Assembly (NCBI RefSeq): GCF_029240175.1
Contig: NZ_JARBTM010000011.1
Coordinates: forward strand, 62,001 to 126,000
Source of the DNA: Anaerosolibacter sp.
Lineage (GTDB): Bacteria > Bacillota > Clostridia > Peptostreptococcales > Thermotaleaceae
Direction of reading: 5' to 3'
Length of the DNA: 64,000 nt
Shown piece by piece: positions 10,180 to 18,950 of the stretch; the first letter of the stretch is position 1; every line of letters starts with the position of its first letter. Made by a program: the position numbers and the translations under genes. Under the pieces are notes generated by a model. That model worked only from the letters and a program-made list of their open reading frames with translations. It did not search any database and had not been told where the DNA came from.

Positions 10180-11598
10180 TTGCAAGAAGTAGATGGCTTA
10201 CAGAAAAAAGTTACATATGAATTTAAAAATGCTTGGGATTGTCTTACAGAGCAAGATAAACATATGGTCTATCGGTTAAATGAAGAATATAAGAACTTCC
10301 TAGATAGAGGAAAAACTGAGCGAGAATGTATAGATGAAATTATAAGTATGGCAGAAAATCATGGTTTTATAAATATTGAACATATTATTTCCGGAGAGTC
10401 AAAAGCTGTCCCAGGCACTAAGATTTATGCAAATAACAAGGGGAAATCCGCAGTCCTTTTTGTTCTAGGAAAAGAGACTTTAGAAAAAGGAATGAATATT
10501 GTAGGTGCCCATGTAGATGTGCCAAGATTAGACTTAAAACCATTCCCCTTATATGAAGATGGAGGAATGGCCCTTTTGAAGACCCATTATTATGGTGGAA
10601 TCAAAAAATACCAGTGGGCGACAATTCCTCTAGCGTTACACGGAGTGGTGTTTAAAAAAGATGGGGGAAAAGTAGAGATCACTATAGGTGAAGATGAAAA
10701 TGACCCTGTGTTTTTTATTACAGATTTACTTCCTCATTTGGCAAAGGATCAGATGGAAAAGAAATTAAATGAGGGAATCACAGGTGAAGGTCTTAATATT
10801 CTTATCGGCAGTATGCCATGTGCAGATGTGTCAGAAAAAGAAAGAGTAAAGATGTATGCTATGCAGTTAATACACGAAAAATATGGGATAAATGAGGATG
10901 ATTTCCTTACAGCAGAAATTGAGATCGTACCTGCTGGAAAAGCAAAGGATGTAGGGTTCGATAGAAGCATGGTTGGTGCGTATGGACATGACGATAGAGT
11001 ATGCTCTTATACGGCACTTCAAGCAATTCTCGAAGTAGAGAACCCAACAAAAACTGCCGTAGCGCTATTTGTGGATAAAGAGGAAATTGGAAGCATGGGA
11101 AATACGGGTATGGAATCAAGATTTTTCGAAAATATAGTTGCCGAATTGATCTCTATACAGTCAAAAAGCTATAGTGATTTGTTAATCAGAAGAGCCATGG
11201 CCAATTCAAAAGTGCTATCAGGAGATGTCGGTGCGGGATTTGATCCTAATTTTCCTGATGTCTTAGATAAAAGAAATGCAGCATTTATGGGGAAAGGTGT
11301 AATCCTTGTTAAGTATACAGGGGCTAGAGGCAAGTCAGGGTCCAATGATGCAAATGCAGAGTTTTTGTCTGAAGTTAGGAAAATATTTGATGAGAATCAA
11401 GTTGTATGGCAGATTGGTGAATTAGGAAAAGTTGATCAAGGCGGCGGCGGCACAATAGCTTACATATTAGCGAATTATGGTGCTGAAGTTGTAGATTGCG
11501 GCGTGCCAGTATTAAGCATGCACGCACCAATGGAAATTGTGAGTAAGGTAGACGTATATATGACATATAAAGCTTATAAAGCTTTCATGGAAGCATAA
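10180..11598 (+). CDS. M18 family aminopeptidase
   Basis: NIVGAHVDVPRLDLKPFPLYE, YGHDDRVCSY, VDKEEIGSMGNTGM metal-site motifs; TTG start. Confidence 0.9.
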   Translation: MQEVDGLQKKVTYEFKNAWDCLTEQDKHMVYRLNEEYKNFLDRGKTERECIDEIISMAENHGFINIEHIISGESKAVPGTKIYANNKGKSAVLFVLGKETLEKGMNIVGAHVDVPRLDLKPFPLYEDGGMALLKTHYYGGIKKYQWATIPLALHGVVFKKDGGKVEITIGEDENDPVFFITDLLPHLAKDQMEKKLNEGITGEGLNILIGSMPCADVSEKERVKMYAMQLIHEKYGINEDDFLTAEIEIVPAGKAKDVGFDRSMVGAYGHDDRVCSYTALQAILEVENPTKTAVALFVDKEEIGSMGNTGMESRFFENIVAELISIQSKSYSDLLIRRAMANSKVLSGDVGAGFDPNFPDVLDKRNAAFMGKGVILVKYTGARGKSGSNDANAEFLSEVRKIFDENQVVWQIGELGKVDQGGGGTIAYILANYGAEVVDCGVPVLSMHAPMEIVSKVDVYMTYKAYKAFMEA

Positions 11599-11599
11599 A

Positions 11600-11632
11600 A
11601 AATCGGGATTTTTCAGTCCCGATTTTTTTAAT
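11600..11632 (+). terminator. Terminator
   Basis: AAAAATCGGGATTTTTCAGTCCCGATTTTTTT. Confidence 0.8.
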
Positions 11633-11701
11633 AAATACAAAAGCATAGTTCCACAGGTGGAGAATATGATTTATTACTAGAGGAAGTTTAAAAGACCATG
11701 A

Positions 11702-12616
11702 TTAAAGATTATTTTTTTGAAAAAGGTCTTTGTTTTCCAATACAAAGTTTTTAAATGCTTCCGCCAAAGGAGAAAGTGATCTATATTTATGAAATACAAA
11801 GTAAAAACTACGTTGGATATCAACATCCTTAATTTTCATTGATTTTAAGAGATTATGCTTTACTTCATCAATCACTGCAAGCTTTGAAAGAATAGAAATA
11901 CCCAATCCTTTTCGCACACACTGCTTAATAGACTCCGTACTCTCGATATATGCCATGATGTTTAGATCATTAATCGTTTTGTTATGGGTATTTAGGACCT
12001 GTTCAAAAATTTTTCGCGTACCAGAGCCTTCTTCTCTCATGATAATATTCTCTTGGAGTAAGTCTTCAATCGTGATCTCATCCATTGATTTATAGCGATC
12101 AGAGTAAGGGGTAATTACGAGCATGGTATCTTCCATTATCTCCAAGTAGTTTAAGTGCTTAATATCATTTTGTGCACCTACAATCCCAAAATCAATCTCT
12201 CCGTTCAATATACTAGTCACAACCTGTTCTGAATCGGAATGCAGCACATTAAATCGAACGTCAGGATAAAACTTGTGAAAGGAATTTAGGAGTATAGGGA
12301 GAATATATTGTTCTGGGATACTGCTTGAGGCAATTTCCAAAGTGCCTTCTATTTTTCCTTTGAACTGCTCTAAAGAGAATAGTGTCTGTTCTTTTTTATT
12401 TAAAATGTCCATAGCGTGGGTAAAGAGAATTTCTCCAGCCTTTGTCAGTGTTATCTGTTTGTTTGATCGATTAATTAAAATTGTACCCAATTCCTTTTCT
12501 AAATTTTGTATATGATTACTTATGGTAGGTTGTGTTAAAAAGAGAAAATCTGCAGCTCTTGAAAAGCTTTTTAGCTTTGCGATGGTTACAAAGGTTTCTA
12601 ACTGTCTAAAATCCAT
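11702..12616 (-). CDS. LysR family transcriptional regulator
   Basis: MDFRQLETFVTIAKLKSFSRAADFLFLTQPTISNHIQNLEKELGT. Confidence 0.95.
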   Translation of the reverse strand: MDFRQLETFVTIAKLKSFSRAADFLFLTQPTISNHIQNLEKELGTILINRSNKQITLTKAGEILFTHAMDILNKKEQTLFSLEQFKGKIEGTLEIASSSIPEQYILPILLNSFHKFYPDVRFNVLHSDSEQVVTSILNGEIDFGIVGAQNDIKHLNYLEIMEDTMLVITPYSDRYKSMDEITIEDLLQENIIMREEGSGTRKIFEQVLNTHNKTINDLNIMAYIESTESIKQCVRKGLGISILSKLAVIDEVKHNLLKSMKIKDVDIQRSFYFVFHKYRSLSPLAEAFKNFVLENKDLFQKNNL

Positions 12617-12823
12617 AATATCACTCCAGCTTCAGTTTGTAATAAGCTAATATTATCACTTTACCATAGGATTATCAAATAATTAGGTGTTTTTGAGGGT
12701 AATAGAAAATATTTATGAAGATACTTGAGATTATAAAAAAAACAAATAGAGTTGAGCCTTGTGGTTCCTCTGAATAATAACATAGGCAAATTGAGTTTCT
12801 AGCATGAAGGGAGGAATGATTAT

Positions 12824-13996
12824 ATGGATATCCAGAGATTAAAAATGTTATTAAAGCAAGAGGAAGCAAGTAAGCTAGATTTCAAAGAGACTTTATTACT
12901 CAATACTGAATCCGAGAAGAAAGAACTAGCAAAAGATATCATTGCGATTGCCAATAGCATAGGTGGAAGGGGTCATATAATTATAGGTGTTAAGGATAAG
13001 AGCAAGGAAATAGTAGGAATAGACCCTGGAGAACTCAACGAAGAAAGAATTCAACAGATTATGAGCTACCGGTGTGATCCGCCGATTAATCTAAGAGTAG
13101 AGTATATTGAAATAGAGCACACATGGGTATGTGTCATAACCATATTCAAAAGCTACCAACGACCTCATCAAATGAGACAAACAGGAGCCTTCTATATTCG
13201 GAGGGGATCTACAACTGACTTTGCAAGAAGGGACGAAATTGCTAGGATGTTTCAAGAAGTAGGATTAATCAGTAATGAATTAATCCCATTATATAATTTG
13301 GATATTTCAGTATTAGATAGAGATTTGATTTATAACTATCTTAATAAAATTAGCTTGATTCCTAGTAAAGATCTGGAAAAGAACGTTTGGCATAACGTGG
13401 GAATTATTCATCATGATGTTGAAACAGGGAAAATCCATCCAACCATGGGTGGGATGCTGTTGTTTTGCAATAATCCTCAGAGGTATCTACCCTACTGTTC
13501 TATTAATATAATACACTATGAAAAGAATGAACAGATAACCCAGTCAATTCAGGGTGACATTATTGAAATGCTCAATCGGTGCTATGACTACATCAACAAA
13601 ATCCTTGAGGATCAACGCTACCCAATCGAAGCGATATTTGAAGGAATTGCCAATGCAGTCCTCCATCGTGATTATTTTGATTTGACTAGAAATATTGTGG
13701 TGTTCATTAGCAATGATAAGATCGAAATAAGCAATCCTGGGAATTTGCCAAGGGGACAAAATATGTATACACTTCGCAGTGAACGAAATCCTGCTCGAAG
13801 AAATGGTTGGCTATACGATAAACTTGTGATTCTGGATGAGAATAACAGATTTTTAAGAACGGGATTTGGAATCGACCAAATCAGTAAAATTTTCGATGGA
13901 ATAGGAAAGGTGAAACTGCTAAATATTGAAAAAAGAAATCTGTTTAAAATAATACTACCCGGCCTGAAAAGATATAAAGACAAAGAAAGAAGTTAA
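12824..13996 (+). CDS. AlbA_2 (Schlafen-type) domain, ATP-binding regulator-like protein
   Basis: LDFKETLLL...AIANSIGGRGHIIIGVKDKSKEIVGID and C-terminal ATP-binding IFEGIANAVLHRDY...VFISNDKIEISNPG. Confidence 0.82.
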   Translation: MDIQRLKMLLKQEEASKLDFKETLLLNTESEKKELAKDIIAIANSIGGRGHIIIGVKDKSKEIVGIDPGELNEERIQQIMSYRCDPPINLRVEYIEIEHTWVCVITIFKSYQRPHQMRQTGAFYIRRGSTTDFARRDEIARMFQEVGLISNELIPLYNLDISVLDRDLIYNYLNKISLIPSKDLEKNVWHNVGIIHHDVETGKIHPTMGGMLLFCNNPQRYLPYCSINIIHYEKNEQITQSIQGDIIEMLNRCYDYINKILEDQRYPIEAIFEGIANAVLHRDYFDLTRNIVVFISNDKIEISNPGNLPRGQNMYTLRSERNPARRNGWLYDKLVILDENNRFLRTGFGIDQISKIFDGIGKVKLLNIEKRNLFKIILPGLKRYKDKERS

Positions 13997-13998
13997 AA

Positions 13999-14922
13999 CT
14001 AATCTTCCTTTGTCTTTGTGTTATTAAAATCAGCATTCGTATTATCGTAGACACCGCATGGATTGACATGGATAAAAACATCCTTGGTATTCTCTATATT
14101 GCTCAATATAGAATGCTTGGCTTTACCAGCTAGATTATGGCCTTCTGCAACAGATATATATTGGTCTACGCAGATTTTCATGTCAACAAAAATTTGATTA
14201 CCTAATTTTCTAGCTCTAATATCTTGAATGTCATGAATACCATGGATTTCCATGGTTAACTTACGTATATCTTCAATAACTTCTTTTGATGGTGCAGGAT
14301 CCATTAGTTGATTGACAGCATCCCAATACACAGAGAAACCGGCTTTACCGATCATTCCTGCCACTACAATACCAGCAAGGGGGTCAAGAATAGGATAACC
14401 TAAAACAGCACCTGTAATTCCGATTAATGCCGCAACAGATGAGAAAGCATCTGTTCGTTGATGCCAAGCGTCAGCAATTAAGGCTGGGCTGTCGATTTTC
14501 TTTCCGACTCTAACTGTGTAACGATACATCCATTCTTTAAAAACAATAGATATCAAGGCTGGCCATATGGCGATCGAGCTTGGCGCTTCAAGGTTGGGAT
14601 TTCTAATGGTTTTGATAGCAGATAGGCCAATACCAAAAGCCGTTAAGAATAGAAGTATAGCAATAATTTTTGCCACAATCGATTCAGCTTTACCATGACC
14701 ATAATGATGTTCTTCATCAGGTGGTTGATTTGAGATTTTTAAACCATGAAGAACGATGACATTTCCTACCAGATCAGATGCTGAGTGGAATGCGTCAGCA
14801 ATCATAGCGGTACTGCCAGCTATAAAACCAATAAACGCCTTAACAGATGTTAGCGCAATGTTGCCTATGATGGCAACCCAAGAGGCACGTTTTCCAATGG
14901 AAAGACGTTCATTATTAGACAT
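13999..14922 (-). CDS. Cation diffusion facilitator family transporter
   Basis: GFIAGSTAMIADAFHSASDL...HHYGHGKAESI...ALIADAWHQRTDAFSS. Confidence 0.93.
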   Translation of the reverse strand: MSNNERLSIGKRASWVAIIGNIALTSVKAFIGFIAGSTAMIADAFHSASDLVGNVIVLHGLKISNQPPDEEHHYGHGKAESIVAKIIAILLFLTAFGIGLSAIKTIRNPNLEAPSSIAIWPALISIVFKEWMYRYTVRVGKKIDSPALIADAWHQRTDAFSSVAALIGITGAVLGYPILDPLAGIVVAGMIGKAGFSVYWDAVNQLMDPAPSKEVIEDIRKLTMEIHGIHDIQDIRARKLGNQIFVDMKICVDQYISVAEGHNLAGKAKHSILSNIENTKDVFIHVNPCGVYDNTNADFNNTKTKED

Positions 14923-15117
14923 TTAAAGCATTCCTTTCTATAAAAGATTTTGTTCTATCTATAGACTTATTATTTACAGGTATTCAATTTTGTATGAAAA
15001 AAAAGATTTATGATAAGAATGAAAATAAAATCATATAGAATGAAATGAAAAACTATTTGTAATAAGATGTGGTATAATTTTTCTATACTATATATGAATT
15101 ATTAGGAGGAATACATC

Positions 15118-15483
15118 TTGGAATTTATTAGAATGCCATATTTAGAAAGATTTATCGGATATGCCGATGAAGTACATATGAGTGATAACTTAGACAAAGT
15201 AAAACTAGGATCAGAAGATGAAATGGAATTCGTATTTAAAGATGAAGAGGATGGCGCTGCATATTGTGTCATTGGTGTATTTAAAGGAAAAGAAATATTA
15301 ATGAAAGAACCTTATAGAGAAGACGATTTGCAGTATCTACTGGGGCAAAGGGATGATCTTATTACCTTGTTGGTTATTGATGAAGAAGAAACAAGGGTCT
15401 TTGAATATGATGAGAACAATGAAGTAGATGCCAATAACAAAATACATGAAATATTGAAAAAGTATAGAAAAACAGACCGATAA
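15118..15483 (+). CDS. Hypothetical acidic protein
   Basis: 121-aa ORF, RBS TTAGGAGGA before TTG start; followed by terminator-like ACAGACCG/CGGTCTGT. Confidence 0.6.
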   Translation: MEFIRMPYLERFIGYADEVHMSDNLDKVKLGSEDEMEFVFKDEEDGAAYCVIGVFKGKEILMKEPYREDDLQYLLGQRDDLITLLVIDEEETRVFEYDENNEVDANNKIHEILKKYRKTDR

Positions 15484-15523
15484 ACCGGTCTGTTTTCAAA
15501 TAGATATTGGTTTGTTTTCGAAA

Positions 15524-15727
15524 TTAGAATCCTATGCCCCCAAAGAAGCCGCCTGAGAATAATACGATGAGCAATAGAAAGAAGAATAACAAGCTTGAAT
15601 CATCTCCAAACCCTATTACTGATCCGAATATAGGACCACCAAATAGCACGACCAACAACAGGAAGAAGAAAAGCAAACTGTCATTCCCTCCTAAAAAATC
15701 ACCAAAACCAGCTTTTTTATCAGTCAT
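15524..15727 (-). CDS. Small Gly/Phe/Leu-rich hydrophobic protein with internal duplication
   Basis: RBS GAGGAGGTGG before ATG at 15727; MTDKKAGFGDFLGGNDSLLFFFLLLVVLFGGPIFGSVIGFGDDSSLLFFFLLLIVLFSGGFFGGIGF. Confidence 0.65.
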   Translation of the reverse strand: MTDKKAGFGDFLGGNDSLLFFFLLLVVLFGGPIFGSVIGFGDDSSLLFFFLLLIVLFSGGFFGGIGF

Positions 15728-15920
15728 AAATTCCACCTCCTCTACAAAACTTTCATAAATGCAGAACTCCTACAAATTGTTCTTCTAGTATACACTATGA
15801 ATTAAAGAGGATATGTGTTACAGTCCCAAAGTGAATAATCGATGTGTAATCGGATAGTAGGGCATGAATTTAAATGAGGTCAACTGGAATAGTGAGAGGT
15901 TCAATGGAAATAAAAAAGTA

Positions 15921-15949
15921 TTTACAATGAAAAAATCCTATGCTATCAT
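15921..15949 (+). promoter_or_regulatory. Sigma-A-type promoter for the hom leader
   Basis: TTTACA-17 nt-TATCAT just upstream of the first riboswitch. Confidence 0.6.
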
Positions 15950-15965
15950 AAGGTAAATGAATAAG

Positions 15966-16057
15966 AACTTATCAAGAATTAGGGTAGAGAGTTAGCTCCA
16001 TGACCCTATGCCAACCTGCTAGAAATAGCAAGGTGGTCCTGCTAACAACGATAGGGA
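15966..16057 (+). ncRNA. S-box-like (SAM-I/SAM-IV superfamily) riboswitch variant
   Basis: P1 CTTATC(15968-15973)/GATAGG(16050-16055); P2 TAGGGT/ACCCTA; loop TTAG complementary to CTAA at 16042-16045; conserved CCAACC...AAGGTG core; no P4. Confidence 0.68.
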
Positions 16058-16086
16058 GGTATAGAGACTTTACTATACGGGAATGT

Positions 16087-16119
16087 AATCCTTCTTAGCG
16101 CTGTTAAGAAGGATTTTTT
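16087..16119 (+). terminator. Terminator of riboswitch 1
   Basis: AATCCTTCTTA-GCGCTGT-TAAGAAGGATTTTTT. Confidence 0.85.
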
Positions 16120-16140
16120 AATTCATTAACAATTAAATAT

Positions 16141-16257
16141 TCTTATCTAGAGAGGTGGAGGGACTGGCCCGATGAAGCCCAGCAACAGCTAATTTGAAGA
16201 TTTGCTTTGAGTTAGAAATGTGCTAATTCCTGCAGCGTTTTTGCTGAAAGATAAGAG
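16141..16257 (+). ncRNA. Canonical SAM-I (S-box) riboswitch
   Basis: TCTTATCTAGAGAGGTGGAGGGACTGGCCCGATGAAGCCCAGCAACAGC...GTGCTAATTCCTGCAGC...GCTGAAAGATAAGA. Confidence 0.95.
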
Positions 16258-16289
16258 GCAAGTATGGACAACAACGTTGTTTGTTGCGG

Positions 16290-16323
16290 AAACCGCTTCT
16301 TTATTTTAGGATGCGGTTTTTTT
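16290..16323 (+). terminator. Terminator of riboswitch 2
   Basis: AAACCGC...GCGGTTTTTTT. Confidence 0.82.
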
Positions 16324-16371
16324 ATATTTATAAAGACCATAAGTAAATTCATTAAAGAGGGGAGAAAAAAT

Positions 16372-17607
16372 ATGAAAATTGGTTTATTGGGATGTGGAAC
16401 AGTAGGTACAGGCGTGTATGAAATGATTTATAACCAGAAGGAGAGGATAGAAGAGCTTTACGAAGAAAGTGTAGAAATTAGTAAAATTCTTGTAAAAGAT
16501 AACATGAAGTGCAGAGATATCGAAGATATTGATCACCTCATAACCATAGATCCCTATGAGATTCTAGATGATTCGTCCATTCATCTAGTTGTAGAAGTCA
16601 TTGGCGGTGTCACTGAGGCATATGAATACATTACCTATGCCCTGAATAATGGAAAACATGTAGTGACTGCCAACAAAGCGGTGGTAGCCAAGCATATGAA
16701 AGAGTTTCTTGAATTAGCAGAAAAAAATAGAAGGGCATTGCTCTTTGAAGGAAGCGTTGGAGGAGGAATTCCATTATTAAAACCTCTAAAACAGTGCACA
16801 TTGTTGAATGAGTTTTCAGAGGTGAGAGGAATCCTCAATGGAACCAGCAACTTTATTCTTACAAAGATGATGCAGGAAGATCTAGAGTTTAAGGACGCCC
16901 TAGGTATTGCCCAAGGGCTAGGATATGCTGAGGCAGATCCCACTGATGATATAGGCGGTGCTGATGTAGCAAGGAAATTAGCAATTTTAGCAACAATTAC
17001 TTTCAAAAACGATGTGAATCTGGATGAGGTATCGTATAGGGGTATTGAGCAAATCACGAAAGCAGATATTCGATTCATTAGGGAAATGGGGTATTCAGTA
17101 AAGTTGTTAGGTAAAGCGGTTGTAGATAATAGAGCTTTTTCTGCGCTAGTGGAGCCTGTACTTTTCAAAAACACGACGCAGTTTGAAAAAGTGGACAATG
17201 CATTTAATATGGTCTCAGTCAAGGGAAACAACTTAAAAGAACTAAGGTTTTATGGAGAAGGTGCAGGCAGGAAGGCTACAGCAAACGCAGTTGTATGTGA
17301 CATCTTAGATGTACTTAGCGGTTCCTATCGGAAGGACGTGGTACATAGAGGTAGAGATATAGCGGCGTTTGGGACTAAACTTATCCAAGGAAAGTATTAT
17401 ATCCGAATCACCCTTACTAGTGGAGCAGAGGAAAGTTTAGTAAAGGATGCCTTTCGGAGAAGAAAAGTGGACTTTCACAAGTTGAAAGTAGAAAAAGAAT
17501 TAATTCTGTTGACAGAAAAAATAGGTGCAGATATGGCAGAAGATATTATAAAAGAACTAGAGAGATATAACCTTTCTTGTTTCTACTGTAGAATAGAAGC
17601 TGAGTAA
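16372..17607 (+). CDS. hom: Homoserine dehydrogenase
   Basis: MKIGLLGCGTVGTGVYE, VTANKAVVAKH, GILNGTSNFILTKM, GYAEADPTDDIGGADVARKLAILA; start at ATG 16372 after AGAGGGGAG. Confidence 0.93.
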   Translation: MKIGLLGCGTVGTGVYEMIYNQKERIEELYEESVEISKILVKDNMKCRDIEDIDHLITIDPYEILDDSSIHLVVEVIGGVTEAYEYITYALNNGKHVVTANKAVVAKHMKEFLELAEKNRRALLFEGSVGGGIPLLKPLKQCTLLNEFSEVRGILNGTSNFILTKMMQEDLEFKDALGIAQGLGYAEADPTDDIGGADVARKLAILATITFKNDVNLDEVSYRGIEQITKADIRFIREMGYSVKLLGKAVVDNRAFSALVEPVLFKNTTQFEKVDNAFNMVSVKGNNLKELRFYGEGAGRKATANAVVCDILDVLSGSYRKDVVHRGRDIAAFGTKLIQGKYYIRITLTSGAEESLVKDAFRRRKVDFHKLKVEKELILLTEKIGADMAEDIIKELERYNLSCFYCRIEAE

Positions 17608-17637
17608 TTTATGAAATACATAATGAAACAAAAAATA

Positions 17638-17671
17638 AGAAAGCCCAAGTTACATAACCTGGGCTTTCTTT
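17638..17671. terminator. Hairpin terminator between hom and tRNA-Leu
   Basis: AGAAAGCCCAAGTTACATAACCTGGGCTTTCTT. Confidence 0.7.
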
Positions 17672-17673
17672 AC

Positions 17674-17759
17674 TGGTGCCGAAGGAGGGACTTGAACCCT
17701 CACGGGTGTTACCCCGCCGGATTTTGAGTCCGGTGCGTCTGCCATTCCACCACTTCGGC
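17674..17759 (-). tRNA. tRNA-Leu (anticodon CAA), CCA encoded
   Basis: Acceptor GCCGAAG/CTTCGGC, anticodon loop CTCAAAA, long variable arm, T-loop GGTTCAAGTCC, encoded CCA. Confidence 0.95.
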
Positions 17760-17901
17760 GCGCTTACAAATAATATATTACCACATAGGAAAATAGATTG
17801 CAAGGACTTTTTTAATAGACATAATTATCGAAATATATTGATGAACATGGGGTATTATGGTAAACTAAGATGAACAAAAAACTATTGTGGTGGTGAATAA
17901 A

Positions 17902-18855
17902 ATGGATCCAGTTACCCATGGTGTTATCGGGTTGGCTATTTCAGCATTTAGTGGAAACCCGGTAGCCCTAAGCAATCCAGTAAGTCTCGGTTGTGCCATA
18001 GGAGCCATGGCTCCTGATATTGATATTATTGGAAAGATGTGGGGAGATTTTGTATATTTAAAGCATCATAGGGGAATTACCCATTCAATACCTGTATTGG
18101 TAGGATTAGCCGCGATTATTACAGGCGGATTGTCTTTTTTCTATGCTGATTTTTCGAGTCTGCAAGTTTTTTTCTGGACTTTTGTAGGTTGTTTATCCCA
18201 TACACTTTTTGATATTTTGAACTCCTATGGAGCGAAGCTCCTCATGCCGTTTACAAAGAAGAAGAGCAAGATAGGAATTCTGATGTTATATGATCCTGTT
18301 ATAACCGTACTAGCGTTTTTACTAATATTCAATAAGCAAAATACACCTTGGTTTCTTCTATTGGTCTCAAGTATTTTTATCCTATATTTAGGCTCGAGGT
18401 GGCTAATAAAACAGCAGCTCATGAAGTTTATTGAAATATACTATTCTCATGGATATAAGGTAGTTAACGTTGAAATGTTGCCGGCCTTATTGGCTTTTTA
18501 CAAATGGGACTTTATCGTTAATACCAATAGTCACAATATTGTTGGTCAGATTAATATGATGACTAAAAAAATTACAGAAAGAAAGAAGTTTAAAAGGCCA
18601 GATCAGGAGACGATTGAATTGTTTGAAGAGACAAATATCGGTAAGTACTTTAAAGATTTTTCTACCAATTATCATATTCTCCGAGCAAATGAAGGAGACC
18701 AAATTGTACTAAAATCCATAGATTTAAGATACTTTCTGAAAAACAACTTTATGCATCATGCTACTGTGATCTATGATAGAGAACGAAATATTCGTCACTC
18801 TTTCTTTCATCCATACAAAATCCAACGAAGAATTCTTGTAAGTGAAGTTGAATAA
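17902..18855 (+). CDS. YdjM-like membrane-bound metal-dependent hydrolase
   Basis: MDPVTHGVIGLAIS...APDIDII...HHRGITHSIPVL. Confidence 0.85.
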   Translation: MDPVTHGVIGLAISAFSGNPVALSNPVSLGCAIGAMAPDIDIIGKMWGDFVYLKHHRGITHSIPVLVGLAAIITGGLSFFYADFSSLQVFFWTFVGCLSHTLFDILNSYGAKLLMPFTKKKSKIGILMLYDPVITVLAFLLIFNKQNTPWFLLLVSSIFILYLGSRWLIKQQLMKFIEIYYSHGYKVVNVEMLPALLAFYKWDFIVNTNSHNIVGQINMMTKKITERKKFKRPDQETIELFEETNIGKYFKDFSTNYHILRANEGDQIVLKSIDLRYFLKNNFMHHATVIYDRERNIRHSFFHPYKIQRRILVSEVE

Positions 18856-18950
18856 CCACAGCAAATCTACTGGTGACAGTAGATTTGTTGCATATTTGCC
18901 CTAGTACTGCCATAGATATTAAGGTATCAGTTGGTGGAGGGGTGACAGCA

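Noticed and set aside
15534-15758. 74-aa plus-strand Pro/Lys/Asn-rich ORF
   Set aside because: Antisense to the Gly-rich small protein, which has the better RBS
16264-16371. Upstream extension of the hom ORF (MDNNVVCCGNRFFILGCGFF...)
   Set aside because: It lies over the riboswitch 2 terminator; the true start is ATG 16372 with a good RBS and the MKIGLLGCGTVG motif
16635-17231. 198-aa minus-strand ORF
   Set aside because: Antisense to hom, no RBS or recognisable domain
17609-17873. 64-aa minus-strand ORF and 65-aa plus-strand ORF across tRNA-Leu(CAA)
   Set aside because: Translated tRNA sequence (EGSSPSFGT, EGLEPSRVLPRRI are common tRNA-derived artefacts)
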